In this document: positions 46,563-54,300 of the stretch, piece after piece
Layout of the letters: every line of letters starts with the position of its first letter
Numbering within the stretch: position 1 is the first letter of the stretch
Assembly (NCBI RefSeq): GCF_042678385.1
Contig: NZ_JBHUDY010000001.1
Location: 434,001-498,000, forward strand
Length of the DNA stretch: 64,000 nucleotides
DNA from: Sphingomonas_B tabacisoli
GTDB lineage: Bacteria > Pseudomonadota > Alphaproteobacteria > Sphingomonadales > Sphingomonadaceae
Reading direction: 5' to 3'
Notes under the pieces: model-generated
Database searches by the model: none
Seen by the model: only the letters and a program-made list of their open reading frames with translations
Told to the model about the DNA's origin: nothing
Position numbers and translations under genes: made by a program

Positions 46563-47543
46563 TCAGGCCGGCGGCAGTGCGGCGCCCGCAATCCGCTCGA
46601 ACGTCGGCACGATCGCATCCAGCCGGTCCTCGCGCGTGTTGCCGAGGCGGATGAGGACGACCGAATGGCCGCCCCGCGCTCCCGTGAACACGAACTGGCC
46701 GAGATGGCCGCGCATCGAAACGAGGCCGTTGGGCGACAGCCAGACATGGCCGCCGTAACGCGGATTGGTCGGCGCCGGCGTCTTCAGGAAGGCGAGCCAT
46801 TCGGGGCTGACGATCTGCCGCCCGTCCGCGCCTTTGCCGTCGAGCAGCACGCGGCCCATCCGGCCCCAATCGTCGAGGCTCATATGGATGAGCGAGCCGC
46901 CGATCTGCGTGCCCGACCCGTCGAACTCCAGGAAGGCGGTCTTCACCCCGGCGGGTCCGAACAGCCGTTCCTCCGCGAAGCGGCGATAGGCTTCGGCGCG
47001 GGCGCGCGGATCGCGGCTGGGGGTGAGGGTGCGCGTGACGATCTCGGCTAGGATGATCGACGTCAGCGAATCGTAATTGAAGTGCGTGCCCGGCCTGAAC
47101 GCCAGCGGCCGCGCGATCGCCCGCGCCGCCATGTCGCGCGTGCCGGAGACGAACAGGGTCTGGTTGGTGTCGCTGTTCTCGACCGGCTGCCCGACCTCGA
47201 TATGGCGAAGGCCCGAAGACATGTTCAGCAACTGGCGCAGCGTGATGGTCCGGCGCGCATCGTTCCGCCATTCGGGCAGCGGCGCGGGCGCGTCGAGCTG
47301 TAGCCGCCCATCCGTCATCAGCATGCCGACGAGCAAGGCGGTCACGCTCTTCGCCATCGACCAGCTTATGAACCGGTTCGCGTCGGAATAGCCGGCGGCG
47401 TAGCGCTTCTGCGCCACCTTGCCGTCGACCAGCATCAGCACCGCACGCGTGTCGCCCTGGTCGGCGCCGAACAGCGGATCGGCTGGGGCAGCGGCACCCG
47501 GCACGGCGAGGAGAAGCAGCGAAGCGAATGCGGCGCGGATCAT
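46563..47543 (-). CDS. Secreted beta-lactamase family serine hydrolase
   Basis: 326 residues. Signal peptide (MIRAAFASLLLLAVPGAAAP), SxxK in SWSMAKSVTALL, and Y-x-S in FNYDSLTSI. It is a class C-type serine hydrolase like 6-aminohexanoate-dimer hydrolases and esterases. KTG is replaced by GHLGQFVF. ATG at 47543 is preferred over a GTG two codons upstream. It converges on the DUF3617 gene with one base between. Confidence 0.86.
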   Translation of the reverse strand: MIRAAFASLLLLAVPGAAAPADPLFGADQGDTRAVLMLVDGKVAQKRYAAGYSDANRFISWSMAKSVTALLVGMLMTDGRLQLDAPAPLPEWRNDARRTITLRQLLNMSSGLRHIEVGQPVENSDTNQTLFVSGTRDMAARAIARPLAFRPGTHFNYDSLTSIILAEIVTRTLTPSRDPRARAEAYRRFAEERLFGPAGVKTAFLEFDGSGTQIGGSLIHMSLDDWGRMGRVLLDGKGADGRQIVSPEWLAFLKTPAPTNPRYGGHVWLSPNGLVSMRGHLGQFVFTGARGGHSVVLIRLGNTREDRLDAIVPTFERIAGAALPPA

Positions 47544-47580
47544 GGGCACGATCCTATCGCAATTGGCGAAACTCTAAACC

Positions 47581-47610
47581 CCGTTCGGCCTGAGCTTGTC
47601 GAAGGCCTGT
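47581..47610. repeat. Single sphingomonad-type palindromic unit
   Basis: The unit has CCGTTCGGCCTGAGCTTGTC followed by GAAGGCCTGT and matches the right arm of the pair at 6068-6160. It is single here, between the serine hydrolase and the transporter gene. Confidence 0.78.
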
Positions 47611-47638
47611 TTTCCTTTTCATCCGACACCGACGCGCC

Positions 47639-48454
47639 TCAAATCTCCTGACTCACCTGCGCGTGGGCGAGCACCGCGAACAGGCCGGTGCCGCCGATGA
47701 TGTTCCCGACAAGCGCTGGCAGAACGAACGTGCCGAACGTCCAGCCGAGATCGGCATGGCCGGTCCATAGCAGCAGGAACGCCTCGGCCGCGCCGGCGAT
47801 CACATGGGTGAAGCCGCCGAGTGCAATCGCCAGCGTCAGCGCGAAGACGATCGGGAAAGCGGCCTGGCTTTCCGCGGACCGGACCCAGGCGACGGCGGCG
47901 ATGATGAAGCCGGCGGGGATCGCCTGCATCATCGTCTCGAACGCGCCGCGCTCCTGCAGCTTGGCCGAAACCGCGACCATGCCGGCGAGCATCTCGTCCG
48001 ACTGGACATGGCCATAGGCAGCCAGCGCGGCGACCGCGGCGGTGCCGATCAGGTTGCCGGTGAAAACCAGCGCCCAGAGCCGCGCGACGCGGCCCAGATT
48101 GCGGGCGGTGAATTCGCGCGCCAGCGGCAGGATCGCGACCACCGTCTGTTCGGTGAAGAGCTGCATCCGGCCGAGCACGACGATCAGGAAGCCGATCGGG
48201 TAGCCGAGCGCGACCACCGCTTCCCGCCACGGCGCGTCCGGCAGGAAGCTGTGCAGCGCGCCGCTCACCGAAACCGACGCCATGATCGCGATGCCCGCCG
48301 CGATCGCCGACCAGAAGAGCGAGGATGTAGGGCGGTCCAGCTCCTCATCGCCATGCTCTGACACGGCGGCGTGCACGACTTTGGCGGGCGGCGGCCGATG
48401 CTCGTCGAGCTGCGCTTCCTCGCGTTCGTTCAGCGTGTCGCGCACATCGTCCAC
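47639..48454 (-). CDS. Formate/nitrite transporter family protein (YfdC-like)
   Basis: 271 residues. A hydrophilic N-terminus of about 55 residues precedes six helices. Family motifs include LFWSAIAAGIAIMASVSVSG, PIGFLIVVLGRMQLFTEQTV and a final GNIIGGTGLFAVLAHAQV. The lack of a clear pore-lining FocA signature makes the substrate uncertain. GTG at 48454 follows AGGAG; the upstream frame lacks a site. Confidence 0.86.
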   Translation of the reverse strand: MDDVRDTLNEREEAQLDEHRPPPAKVVHAAVSEHGDEELDRPTSSLFWSAIAAGIAIMASVSVSGALHSFLPDAPWREAVVALGYPIGFLIVVLGRMQLFTEQTVVAILPLAREFTARNLGRVARLWALVFTGNLIGTAAVAALAAYGHVQSDEMLAGMVAVSAKLQERGAFETMMQAIPAGFIIAAVAWVRSAESQAAFPIVFALTLAIALGGFTHVIAGAAEAFLLLWTGHADLGWTFGTFVLPALVGNIIGGTGLFAVLAHAQVSQEI

Positions 48455-48631
48455 CGGCGATCTCCTCAGCGCGAGGAGCGAGCGAGGAGCGCGAGAGTTC
48501 CGGCGGTGCTGCCCGGCGATTTCCCGGCTTCCCATTTGCCTCGGACGGCGACACCAGGGCAGAAAGAAGAAAGCGATGCCGGATCATCCTGAACCTGCTC
48601 CAGGACTGGCACGGCGAGGAGGGGGAGGCGA

Positions 48632-48976
48632 ATGGCGCGACGGCGGACAATAATCTGGTCGGCACTGGCGATCCTTGCCGCCCTCATCATCGCGGCCTTG
48701 CTCTTCGCGCGCTCCATGCGGCCCCAGCTCGAGCTCGGCACCGGCTATGCCGCGCGGGTCGCCTGCGCCTGCCGCTACATCGGCAACCGCCCGCTCGCCC
48801 AATGCTACAAGGATTTCGAGCCCGGCATGGAGCAGATCCGCCTCTCCGAGAACCCGGCGGAAAAGAGCGTCACCGCCAGCGTCCCCCTCCTCGCAAGCCG
48901 CACCGCCCGCTTCGACCCGCTGCTCGGCTGCCAGGCGGAGCCGTTCCGGGGGAAGGCGTATGAGATCAAGCGGTAA
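48632..48976 (+). CDS. Small membrane-anchored cysteine-rich protein
   Basis: 114 residues. An N-terminal helix (IIWSALAILAALIIAALLF) is followed by a periplasmic domain with CACRYIGNRPLAQCYKDF and a later Cys in LLGCQAEPF. These four cysteines may bind a metal or form disulfides. The GGAGGGGGAGG stretch precedes the ATG. Family not recognised. Confidence 0.72.
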   Translation: MARRRTIIWSALAILAALIIAALLFARSMRPQLELGTGYAARVACACRYIGNRPLAQCYKDFEPGMEQIRLSENPAEKSVTASVPLLASRTARFDPLLGCQAEPFRGKAYEIKR

Positions 48977-49008
48977 GCGGACGTCCGCTATGTGTGGTTT
49001 GCGGGCGT

Positions 49009-49215
49009 TCAGTCGACGGGACGCACCGACGGGATTGTCTCGCTGCTAGTCGCCCAGTGTTCAAGTGCCGATGCCAGCCAGCGCGCTTCTGAAGCGCTAA
49101 GCCTAACCGTCACGGCGGTGCGGCCAACGGGAAGCACCAACTGAATGTGATTAGTGTCGGTTGCACCGATCTCAAGACCGTCCAGTGATGCCAATAGGTT
49201 CTTTTTCCTGAACAT
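49009..49215 (-). CDS. Hypothetical protein in the repeat-delimited array (unit A)
   Basis: 68 residues: basic start MFRKKNLLASLDGLEIGATD, then a HIQLVLPVGRTAVTVRLSAS strand pair and a C-terminal ARWLASALEHWA helix. No family recognised. No convincing site precedes the ATG, and alternative starts are few. It fills the first unit of the array between repeat copies 1 and 2. Confidence 0.55.
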   Translation of the reverse strand: MFRKKNLLASLDGLEIGATDTNHIQLVLPVGRTAVTVRLSASEARWLASALEHWATSSETIPSVRPVD

Positions 49216-49257
49216 GCTGGTGGTTTAGCCGGCACCACTTACGTCCGCCATGGGTCG

Positions 49258-49485
49258 TTAGCGGACCTTCGAAGCGGCTACATTGACCGCTTCTAGCCAG
49301 TCGGACCACATTGCTCGGTCAACAGGCATCCCATCATTCTCGATGCGTTGAAGGGCTCCAAGCAGGGCTGCGAGGTCGTCAGAAGTGCAGCCACCCCGCT
49401 GCCAATACGCCTCCAAAAAGATGCGCATCGCGTCATAGCCGATGGATACATCAAGGTGCGGAAGGGACATGGACTGGTCGTTCAT
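49258..49485 (-). CDS. Hypothetical protein in the array (unit B)
   Basis: 75 residues, helical: SIGYDAMRIFLEAYWQRGG, then DDLAALLGALQRIENDGMP and AMWSDWLEAVNVAASK. It resembles small helical immunity-type proteins in shape, but no family is recognised. ATG at 49485 is chosen over the longer frame. The TAA stop at 49258-49260 is provided by repeat copy 2. Confidence 0.55.
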   Translation of the reverse strand: MNDQSMSLPHLDVSIGYDAMRIFLEAYWQRGGCTSDDLAALLGALQRIENDGMPVDRAMWSDWLEAVNVAASKVR

Positions 49486-49527
49486 AAACGAAGGTTCCCA
49501 TCCCACCCTAACGTCCGCAATGGGCGG

Positions 49528-49944
49528 TTAGCGGATATTCGGCACTCGGCGAGCCAGTCGGATCGTGTCCTGCTCAATGCCAGCGTCGTTGCATTGATAG
49601 AGGTCAACCACATCCGGCGCATTGAAGACCCTCTTGAACGTCCCTGTCACAATAACGAAGCGGTGGTTCAACTCACCCCTGCGCTGGAGCAAGTGGTCGC
49701 CGCCGGAAAGCGTCACAACCCTCGCCCCGTCTCCCTTCCGTTCTGCGATTGCCGCCGTTGAGTCATACAGGCAACGCGAGTTGGTCCCCAAATCGACGAC
49801 GCCACCTATGCTTATCCTCTTCCCGTCGAGTTCTGCTGCCCTTTGCAGGGCTTCGGAAGGTGTGAGGAAAGCGGTTGATCCGTCCAATGTGGTGCAGGCG
49901 GTCAGCGCGGTCATTGAAAACACTAGCAAACGGGTGGGCGTCAT
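49528..49944 (-). CDS. Small lipoprotein in the array (unit C)
   Basis: 138 residues. Lipobox SMTALTAC gives a lipidated Cys; then a mostly beta body (KRISIGGVVDLG, ARVVTLSGGDHLLQRRGELN, RFVIVTGTFKRVF), an OB-like arrangement, and a few cysteines. ATG at 49944 starts the signal peptide; the upstream frame is out of place. The TAA stop at 49528 is in repeat copy 3. Confidence 0.65.
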   Translation of the reverse strand: MTPTRLLVFSMTALTACTTLDGSTAFLTPSEALQRAAELDGKRISIGGVVDLGTNSRCLYDSTAAIAERKGDGARVVTLSGGDHLLQRRGELNHRFVIVTGTFKRVFNAPDVVDLYQCNDAGIEQDTIRLARRVPNIR

Positions 49945-50017
49945 TAGGCCAGAGTAGATAGTCCGCGAACGTCCGCAATGGGTGGAAAGGCGACGTGAGC
50001 GTGATAGGGCTGCGGAA

Positions 50018-50446
50018 ATGGCGCACTTCTTTCCAAGCATGCTGCTCGCCCTAAATGCTTGGACAAGCCCTCATGCGACCTCAACCGAAAACAGCTATCC
50101 GAAGTGGGCTGACGGATGGGATCGGAGATGCCGGCCGTTCGCTAACGGTTGGCAACGCCACGGGTGCGAAAACGGTGAGCTTGCAGTTTACAATTTACTT
50201 GAGGTTCGTGGACGGGAGCTCCTCTGGAATCGCAGTCCGATAAGCACTGACACGTTCCAACGCTATTTAAGGCGTGTTCGTCAAATGAGCCCTTCGCCCG
50301 GCATAGTTATTGTAGTTTATCCGCGTTCAGACCCATCCTTAGTCCGGGCGGCTCGGCTCGCGATAACGAAGCGACTACGCTGCGGAGTTGTTCAAGCCTG
50401 TGTGGAATATTCCGCTGCTGAGTGGAAGGGCGCCCGCCGTCGCTGA
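50018..50446 (+). CDS. Hypothetical protein in the array (unit D), ExbD-like C-terminus
   Basis: 142 residues, the only plus-strand gene of the array. The C-terminal half (LLEVRGRELLWNRSPISTDT, then PGIVIVVYPRSDPSLVRAA) resembles the periplasmic ExbD/TolR-type domain, although the membrane helix normally found there is not clear. The N-terminal half is poorly protein-like and a second frame is also open from 50055, so a frameshift is possible. Start at 50018 is tentative. Confidence 0.45.
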   Translation: MAHFFPSMLLALNAWTSPHATSTENSYPKWADGWDRRCRPFANGWQRHGCENGELAVYNLLEVRGRELLWNRSPISTDTFQRYLRRVRQMSPSPGIVIVVYPRSDPSLVRAARLAITKRLRCGVVQACVEYSAAEWKGARRR

Positions 50447-50500
50447 GACGCGCTCGCCAACTGTTGCGAGCGCATTAACGTGAATGTCGACAATGGGTGG

Positions 50501-50731
50501 TTAGCTGCCGCTTCGGCGGAAGAGGTCCACGATAGTTCTGACCATCCAGAAAATCGTCCCACCTGCTGCCAGCGTGGGCAGCAATACCTCCCGCACAAAG
50601 CTTCCTTTTGGCGGGCGAAAGTCCGGAAGGAACAATGAGAACAGCCCGAGGAAAATCACGGGAGTTAGAAGGACGGCAGCAAAGCAGCCCACCCGATCAC
50701 CAAGCGAAAGCCCACCATACCGTTCGGTCAC
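50501..50731 (-). CDS. Two-helix membrane protein in the array (unit E)
   Basis: 76 residues with helices VGCFAAVLLTPVIFLGLFSLF and VLLPTLAAGGTIFWMVRTIVDL (each written within limits of the motif). Short charged ends. Its TAA stop at 50501-50503 lies in repeat copy 5. Function unknown. Confidence 0.6.
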   Translation of the reverse strand: MTERYGGLSLGDRVGCFAAVLLTPVIFLGLFSLFLPDFRPPKGSFVREVLLPTLAAGGTIFWMVRTIVDLFRRSGS

Positions 50732-50786
50732 GGGACGATGATAGTCGCAATGGGGATGTCTGCAACGGGTGGAAAACGGACATCGC

Positions 50787-51086
50787 TTATTGCGTGCGGA
50801 GGGCGCTGATCACTGTCATATCGTGTTTGCGGACCAGAACCTGCAGGCCGTCGCCCATGTAGCCAACGGGTTGAACGTCTATTTTCCAAGTCGCGCCAGA
50901 GTCCTCGACATAATACCCTAGCCTTGCGCCATCCGGCTGAAACGTCCCTTTCGGATAGTGTGCATTGGCATAGCTGATCGCGATTTGCAGCGCCGCGGCT
51001 GCTGCATGTTGATCTGTGGTGTCCGCCGACTTCGAACAGCCCGCCGTAAGGAAGGCGGCGATTACAATGGAACGGAATGCAACCAT
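50787..51086 (-). CDS. Lipoprotein in the array (unit F), NTF2-like
   Basis: 99 residues. Lipobox FLTAGC near residue 17. The body AAALQIAISYANAHYPKGTF, then GYYVEDSGATWKIDVQPVGY and GGLQVLVRKHDMTVISAL-type strands, resembles the NTF2-fold immunity proteins seen near toxins (helix, then YEVxDxGxxW strands). No toxin gene is adjacent. It lies directly beside repeat copy 6. Confidence 0.6.
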   Translation of the reverse strand: MVAFRSIVIAAFLTAGCSKSADTTDQHAAAAALQIAISYANAHYPKGTFQPDGARLGYYVEDSGATWKIDVQPVGYMGDGLQVLVRKHDMTVISALRTQ

Positions 51087-51145
51087 ACTGATAGGCTACA
51101 AAGGGCTTAGGATGTCCGCAATGGGCCGAAAGCGGACGCGCCCGC

Positions 51146-52255
51146 TTACGCCGCCGCCATCACCTCCACCGCCTCAGTCTCCTCGATCCATCCCCCGCCG
51201 AGCACGCGGTCGCCGGCGTAGAGCACCGCCGCCTGGCCGGGGCTGACCCCGTATTCGGGGTGGACGAAGATCACGCGGTCGCCGTCGAGGCGGGCGGGGA
51301 CGGGCTTGGCGAGGGAACGGACCTTGGCCGTCATCTCGCCCGCATAGCCTCCGCCGAGCCAGTTGATTTCGCTCAGCCGCGCTGCCGCGACGGCGAGGGC
51401 GCGTTTCGGGCCGACAACGACGCGCTGGCGCTCCGCCTCAAGGCGGATGACGTAGAGCGGCTCGGGCTGGCCGCCGATCTCCAGGCCCTTGCGCTGGCCG
51501 ACGGTGAAATGGATCAGCCCCTTGTGGCGGCCGAGCACGCGGCCGGCCATGTCGACAATCTCGCCTTCGCTCTCCGCCTCGGGCCGGAGCTTCTTGACCA
51601 GCCGGGCATAGTCGCCGTCGGGCACGAAGCAGATGTCCTGGCTGTCGGGCTTGGCGGCGACCCCCAGGCCCAGCTCGGCGGCGATCGCGCGCACTTCGGG
51701 CTTGGGCATGCCGCCCAGCGGAAAGCGCAGGTAATCGAGTTGCTGCGCGGTCGTCGCGAACAGGAAATAGCTCTGGTCGCGCGCGGGATCGGCGGCGCGG
51801 TGCAGCTCGGCTCCGTCCGGGCCTTCCACGCGGCGGACATAATGGCCGGTCGCGAGGCAGTCGGCGCCCAGGTCGCGGGCGAGGCGGAACAGGTCGGTGA
51901 ACTTCACGCCCATGTTGCAGCGCACGCACGGGATCGGCGTGCGGCCGGCCAGATATTCGCTGGCGAACTGGTCGATCACGGAGTTTCGGAACGTGCTTTC
52001 GTGATCGAACACATAATGCGCGATGCCGAGCCTGTCGCAGACGGCGCGGGCGTCGCGGATGTCCTGCCCCGCGCAGCAGCTTCCGGTGCGGCCGACCGCT
52101 TCGCCATGATCGTAGAGCTGGAGCGTGACGCCGATCGTCTCCGCGCCCGAGCGCGCGGCGAGCGCGGCCACGACCGACGAATCGACGCCGCCCGACATGG
52201 CGACGACGATGCGTTTGGCCTTCAGGTCTGGCCCGAGCTGGAAATCCGCGTCCAT
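51146..52255 (-). CDS. mnmA: tRNA-specific 2-thiouridylase
   Basis: 369 residues. MnmA makes 2-thiouridine at position 34 of Lys, Glu and Gln tRNAs. The PP-loop MSGGVDSSVVAALA, the catalytic Cys in PCVRCNMGVKF, the second Cys in DSQDICFVPDGDY and the RDQSYFLF motif are all present. ATG at 52255. It is the first gene after the repeat-delimited array. Confidence 0.95.
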   Translation of the reverse strand: MDADFQLGPDLKAKRIVVAMSGGVDSSVVAALAARSGAETIGVTLQLYDHGEAVGRTGSCCAGQDIRDARAVCDRLGIAHYVFDHESTFRNSVIDQFASEYLAGRTPIPCVRCNMGVKFTDLFRLARDLGADCLATGHYVRRVEGPDGAELHRAADPARDQSYFLFATTAQQLDYLRFPLGGMPKPEVRAIAAELGLGVAAKPDSQDICFVPDGDYARLVKKLRPEAESEGEIVDMAGRVLGRHKGLIHFTVGQRKGLEIGGQPEPLYVIRLEAERQRVVVGPKRALAVAAARLSEINWLGGGYAGEMTAKVRSLAKPVPARLDGDRVIFVHPEYGVSPGQAAVLYAGDRVLGGGWIEETEAVEVMAAA

Positions 52256-52419
52256 CGCGCGGCCATATAGGAGCGTGGCGGCCCGGCGTCACCGTCGGCA
52301 ATCCTCTGCCGGGCTGTGGCAGAAATGGCGCACCTGCCTTTACCGGCGGTTTAGCACATTACGGCTACGACTCGTTCCACAGAGAAAAGCCGGGGACGCA
52401 TTTGTTTCACGATCCGCAC

Positions 52420-52662
52420 ATGACCAACTGGACGCGCAGCGCGCAATCCGCGCGGCCCGATTTCGCGACTCTGGTCGCGGTCGCGGTCGCCCGGCAGTCG
52501 GCCAGTGCCACGGTGCAAGTGATCGCCGGCACTGAATCTTCAGCGATTTCTGCCGTTTCTCTGGTCGAGCTGTTCGGGGAGCGCCGCCGCAAGGGGGCCG
52601 TGTCCGCGGCCAGTTTCAACAGCGGCGTGGCGGCGCTGCTAAGCCCTGAGAAGGGAACATGA
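52420..52662 (+). CDS. Hypothetical protein, uncertain
   Basis: 80 residues from ATG at 52420 (TNWTRSAQSARPDFATLVAV). Alanine- and serine-rich, with a helix in FATLVAVAVARQSASATVQ. No strong ribosome-binding site and no family recognised. The 164 bases upstream to mnmA contain only a divergent spacer. It could be a chance ORF. Confidence 0.35.
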   Translation: MTNWTRSAQSARPDFATLVAVAVARQSASATVQVIAGTESSAISAVSLVELFGERRRKGAVSAASFNSGVAALLSPEKGT

Positions 52663-52767
52663 CGACGATCTTTACCGATCGGATTTAGAGTTCCTGAACC
52701 AGATTTTCGTAAGACCCATGTTGCGTACCGAGGCTCCCCTTCAGAGCCGTTGTTGCTTGAGGAAAAA

Positions 52768-53067
52768 ATGATCGAGAACCAGAAAATCCGCCCCGCTCAA
52801 GTCATCGGGCCGCTCGGCGAGTCGCTGACCATCGACACGCTGCCGCCGCCGAACACCACGCGCTGGGTCGTGCGCCGCAAGGCGGAAGTGGTCGCCGCGG
52901 TGAATGGCGGGCTGCTCTCGGTCGACGAGGTCTGCGAGCGCTACAACCTGACGGTCGAGGAATTCGCCGCGTGGCAGCGCGCGGTCGATCGCTCGGGCAT
53001 GCCCGGCCTGCGCGTCACCCGCATCCAGCACTACAAGTCGCTGTACGAGCGCCAGCAGAAATATTGA
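52768..53067 (+). CDS. sciP: CtrA inhibitor SciP (DUF1153)
   Basis: 99 residues. The conserved core is LPPPNTTRWVVRRKAEVVAA, VDEVCERYNLTVEEFAAWQ and SGMPGLRVTRIQHYKSLY, which matches SciP, the small helix-turn-helix protein that binds CtrA and blocks its promoters during the cell cycle in Caulobacter. ATG at 52768 follows TTGAGGA. No clear CtrA box was seen upstream. A terminator follows at 53090-53118. Confidence 0.92.
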   Translation: MIENQKIRPAQVIGPLGESLTIDTLPPPNTTRWVVRRKAEVVAAVNGGLLSVDEVCERYNLTVEEFAAWQRAVDRSGMPGLRVTRIQHYKSLYERQQKY

Positions 53068-53089
53068 CGCTTCGATCACGTGGCACGAG

Positions 53090-53118
53090 AAGCCCCGCCC
53101 TCACCGGCGGGGCTTTTT
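53090..53118 (+). terminator. Rho-independent terminator after sciP
   Basis: AGCCCCGCC and GGCGGGGCT form a perfect 9-base stem around CTCACC and end in TTTTT. Confidence 0.88.
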
Positions 53119-53264
53119 GCTTGTCGACTCGAGCGGCAGGGTGTAGAGGCCGCGCAACGGCGCAGGCCCTGTCTGCGACGAACCATTAGCTATTGTTCGG
53201 CGTTTTCGGGCTGATGCATCGCCCGGCAAGCGCTGTTTGAAGAGAAACGGAGACTGACGGTTTT

Positions 53265-53471
53265 ATGCAAATTCTCGTCCGCGATAACAATGTCGACCAG
53301 GCGCTGCGCGCGCTCAAGAAGAAGCTGCAGCGCGAGGGCGTCTATCGCGAGATGAAGCTGCGCCGTCACTATGAGAAGCCGTCCGAGAAGCGCGCCCGCG
53401 AGCGCGCCGCCGCGATCCGCCGCGCCCGCAAGCTGGAGCGCAAGCGCGCCGAGCGCGACGGGGTCAAGTGA
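53265..53471 (+). CDS. rpsU: 30S ribosomal protein S21
   Basis: 68 residues with the S21 pattern MQILVRDNNVDQALRALKKK, a Tyr-Arg-Glu segment and a very basic tail with RRARKLERKRAERDG. S21 binds the 16S 3' region near the anti-Shine-Dalgarno. ATG at 53265 follows GGAGACTGACGG. Confidence 0.94.
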   Translation: MQILVRDNNVDQALRALKKKLQREGVYREMKLRRHYEKPSEKRARERAAAIRRARKLERKRAERDGVK

Positions 53472-53495
53472 CCGAGCGGCCGCAGGCCGCGTAGA

Positions 53496-53614
53496 GTCAT
53501 CCCGGCGCAGGCCGGGATCCAGCTTTCCACGTCATCCCCGCGAAGGCGGGGATCCAGCTTCTTTCTTCTTCGCTCCGGGCGAGAAGGTGGATTCCCGCGT
53601 GCGCGGGAATGACA
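53496..53614. repeat. Three REP-like palindromic units
   Basis: Two units in the same sense, GTCATCCCGGCGCAGGCCGG (53496) and GTCATCCCCGCGAAGGCGGG (53531), and one opposite, GATTCCCGCGTGCGCGGGAA (53590), fill the gap between rpsU and the FKBP gene. The units belong to the family at 24435-24517. Confidence 0.82.
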
Positions 53615-53653
53615 TAAGAGGGGCGGCCTGAACGCCTGAGAGGAAGTCCGCCC

Positions 53654-54241
53654 ATGTCGTCCGTCACCGCCGTTCCGATCGAGCCAACGTCGCGCCGCGT
53701 GCTGACGATGCTGTGGCTCGGCCTTGCTGTGATCGTGGCGGCGGCGGTCGCGCTCGCCTGGTTCGGCACTTCGGCGGCGGTGGCGCAGACCGGCACCAAC
53801 GATCAGTTCCTCGCCTGGAACGCGCGCCAGGCCGGCGTGCAGACGACCGCCTCGGGCCTGCAGTACAAGGTGCTGAAGGCGGGCGAGGGCGGCCGCCCGA
53901 CCGACGCCGACGTGGCGCTCATCAAATACAAGGGCACACTTCGCGACGGCACCGTGTTCGACCAGAACGACCGCGCGCCGCTGCCGGTCGCCCAGGTCGT
54001 GCCGGGCTTTTCCGAGGGCCTGAAGCTGATGCAGAAGGGCGGCAAATACCGTCTCTGGATTCCGCCCGCGCTCGGCTATGGCGACCGCGACACCGGCGGC
54101 GCCATCCCGCCCAACTCGGTGCTGGTGTTCGACGTCGACCTGCTCGAGTTCATCCCGATGCAGGTGCTGCAGCAGATGCAGATGCAGCAGATGATGCGCG
54201 GCCAGCAGGGCGGCGCGCCGGGAATGCCGGGCGGCCGGTAA
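53654..54241 (+). CDS. FKBP-type peptidyl-prolyl isomerase, membrane anchored
   Basis: 195 residues. One N-terminal helix (LTMLWLGLAVIVAAAVALAW) anchors it to the inner membrane. The FKBP domain has TASGLQYKVLKAGEG, YKGTLRDGTVFDQN, VVPGFSEGLKLM, WIPPALGYGDR and IPPNSVLVFDVDLL. The tail is Gln/Met-rich (VLQQMQMQQMMRG), ending in GAPGMPGGR. Probably a periplasmic folding helper. AGGAAG precedes the ATG. Confidence 0.92.
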   Translation: MSSVTAVPIEPTSRRVLTMLWLGLAVIVAAAVALAWFGTSAAVAQTGTNDQFLAWNARQAGVQTTASGLQYKVLKAGEGGRPTDADVALIKYKGTLRDGTVFDQNDRAPLPVAQVVPGFSEGLKLMQKGGKYRLWIPPALGYGDRDTGGAIPPNSVLVFDVDLLEFIPMQVLQQMQMQQMMRGQQGGAPGMPGGR

Positions 54242-54267
54242 GGCACTTCAAGCAGGCCGAAACATAG

Positions 54268-54290
54268 CCCCCTCTCCTTTAGGGGAGGGG
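54268..54290. terminator. Hairpin between convergent genes
   Basis: CCCCTCTCC and GGGGAGGGG around TTTA form a hairpin in the 59-base gap between the FKBP gene and the opposite gene. The T-tract is poor, so it may simply be a repeat. Confidence 0.5.
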
Positions 54291-54300
54291 ATATTCCTTC

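Larger units (their letters stand above)
48981..51137. repeat. Seven copies of a short palindromic repeat, one between each small gene
   Basis: The unit is about 26 bases: GTCCGC, then AATGGGTGG or similar, then GCGGAC. Copies are at 48981-49006, 49241-49267, 49511-49535, 49969-49994, 50483-50509, 50743-50782 (a double or enlarged unit) and 51111-51137. Exactly one small ORF lies between each pair. Three of the minus-strand genes use a TAA inside the unit as their stop. The segment is visibly poorer in G and C than its surroundings. Confidence 0.88.

Noticed and set aside
48981..51137. Integron cassette array with attC sites
   Set aside because: The repeat is only about 26 bases, its ends do not fit the GTTRRRY/RYYYAAC core sites, gene orientation is mixed and no integron integrase is seen.
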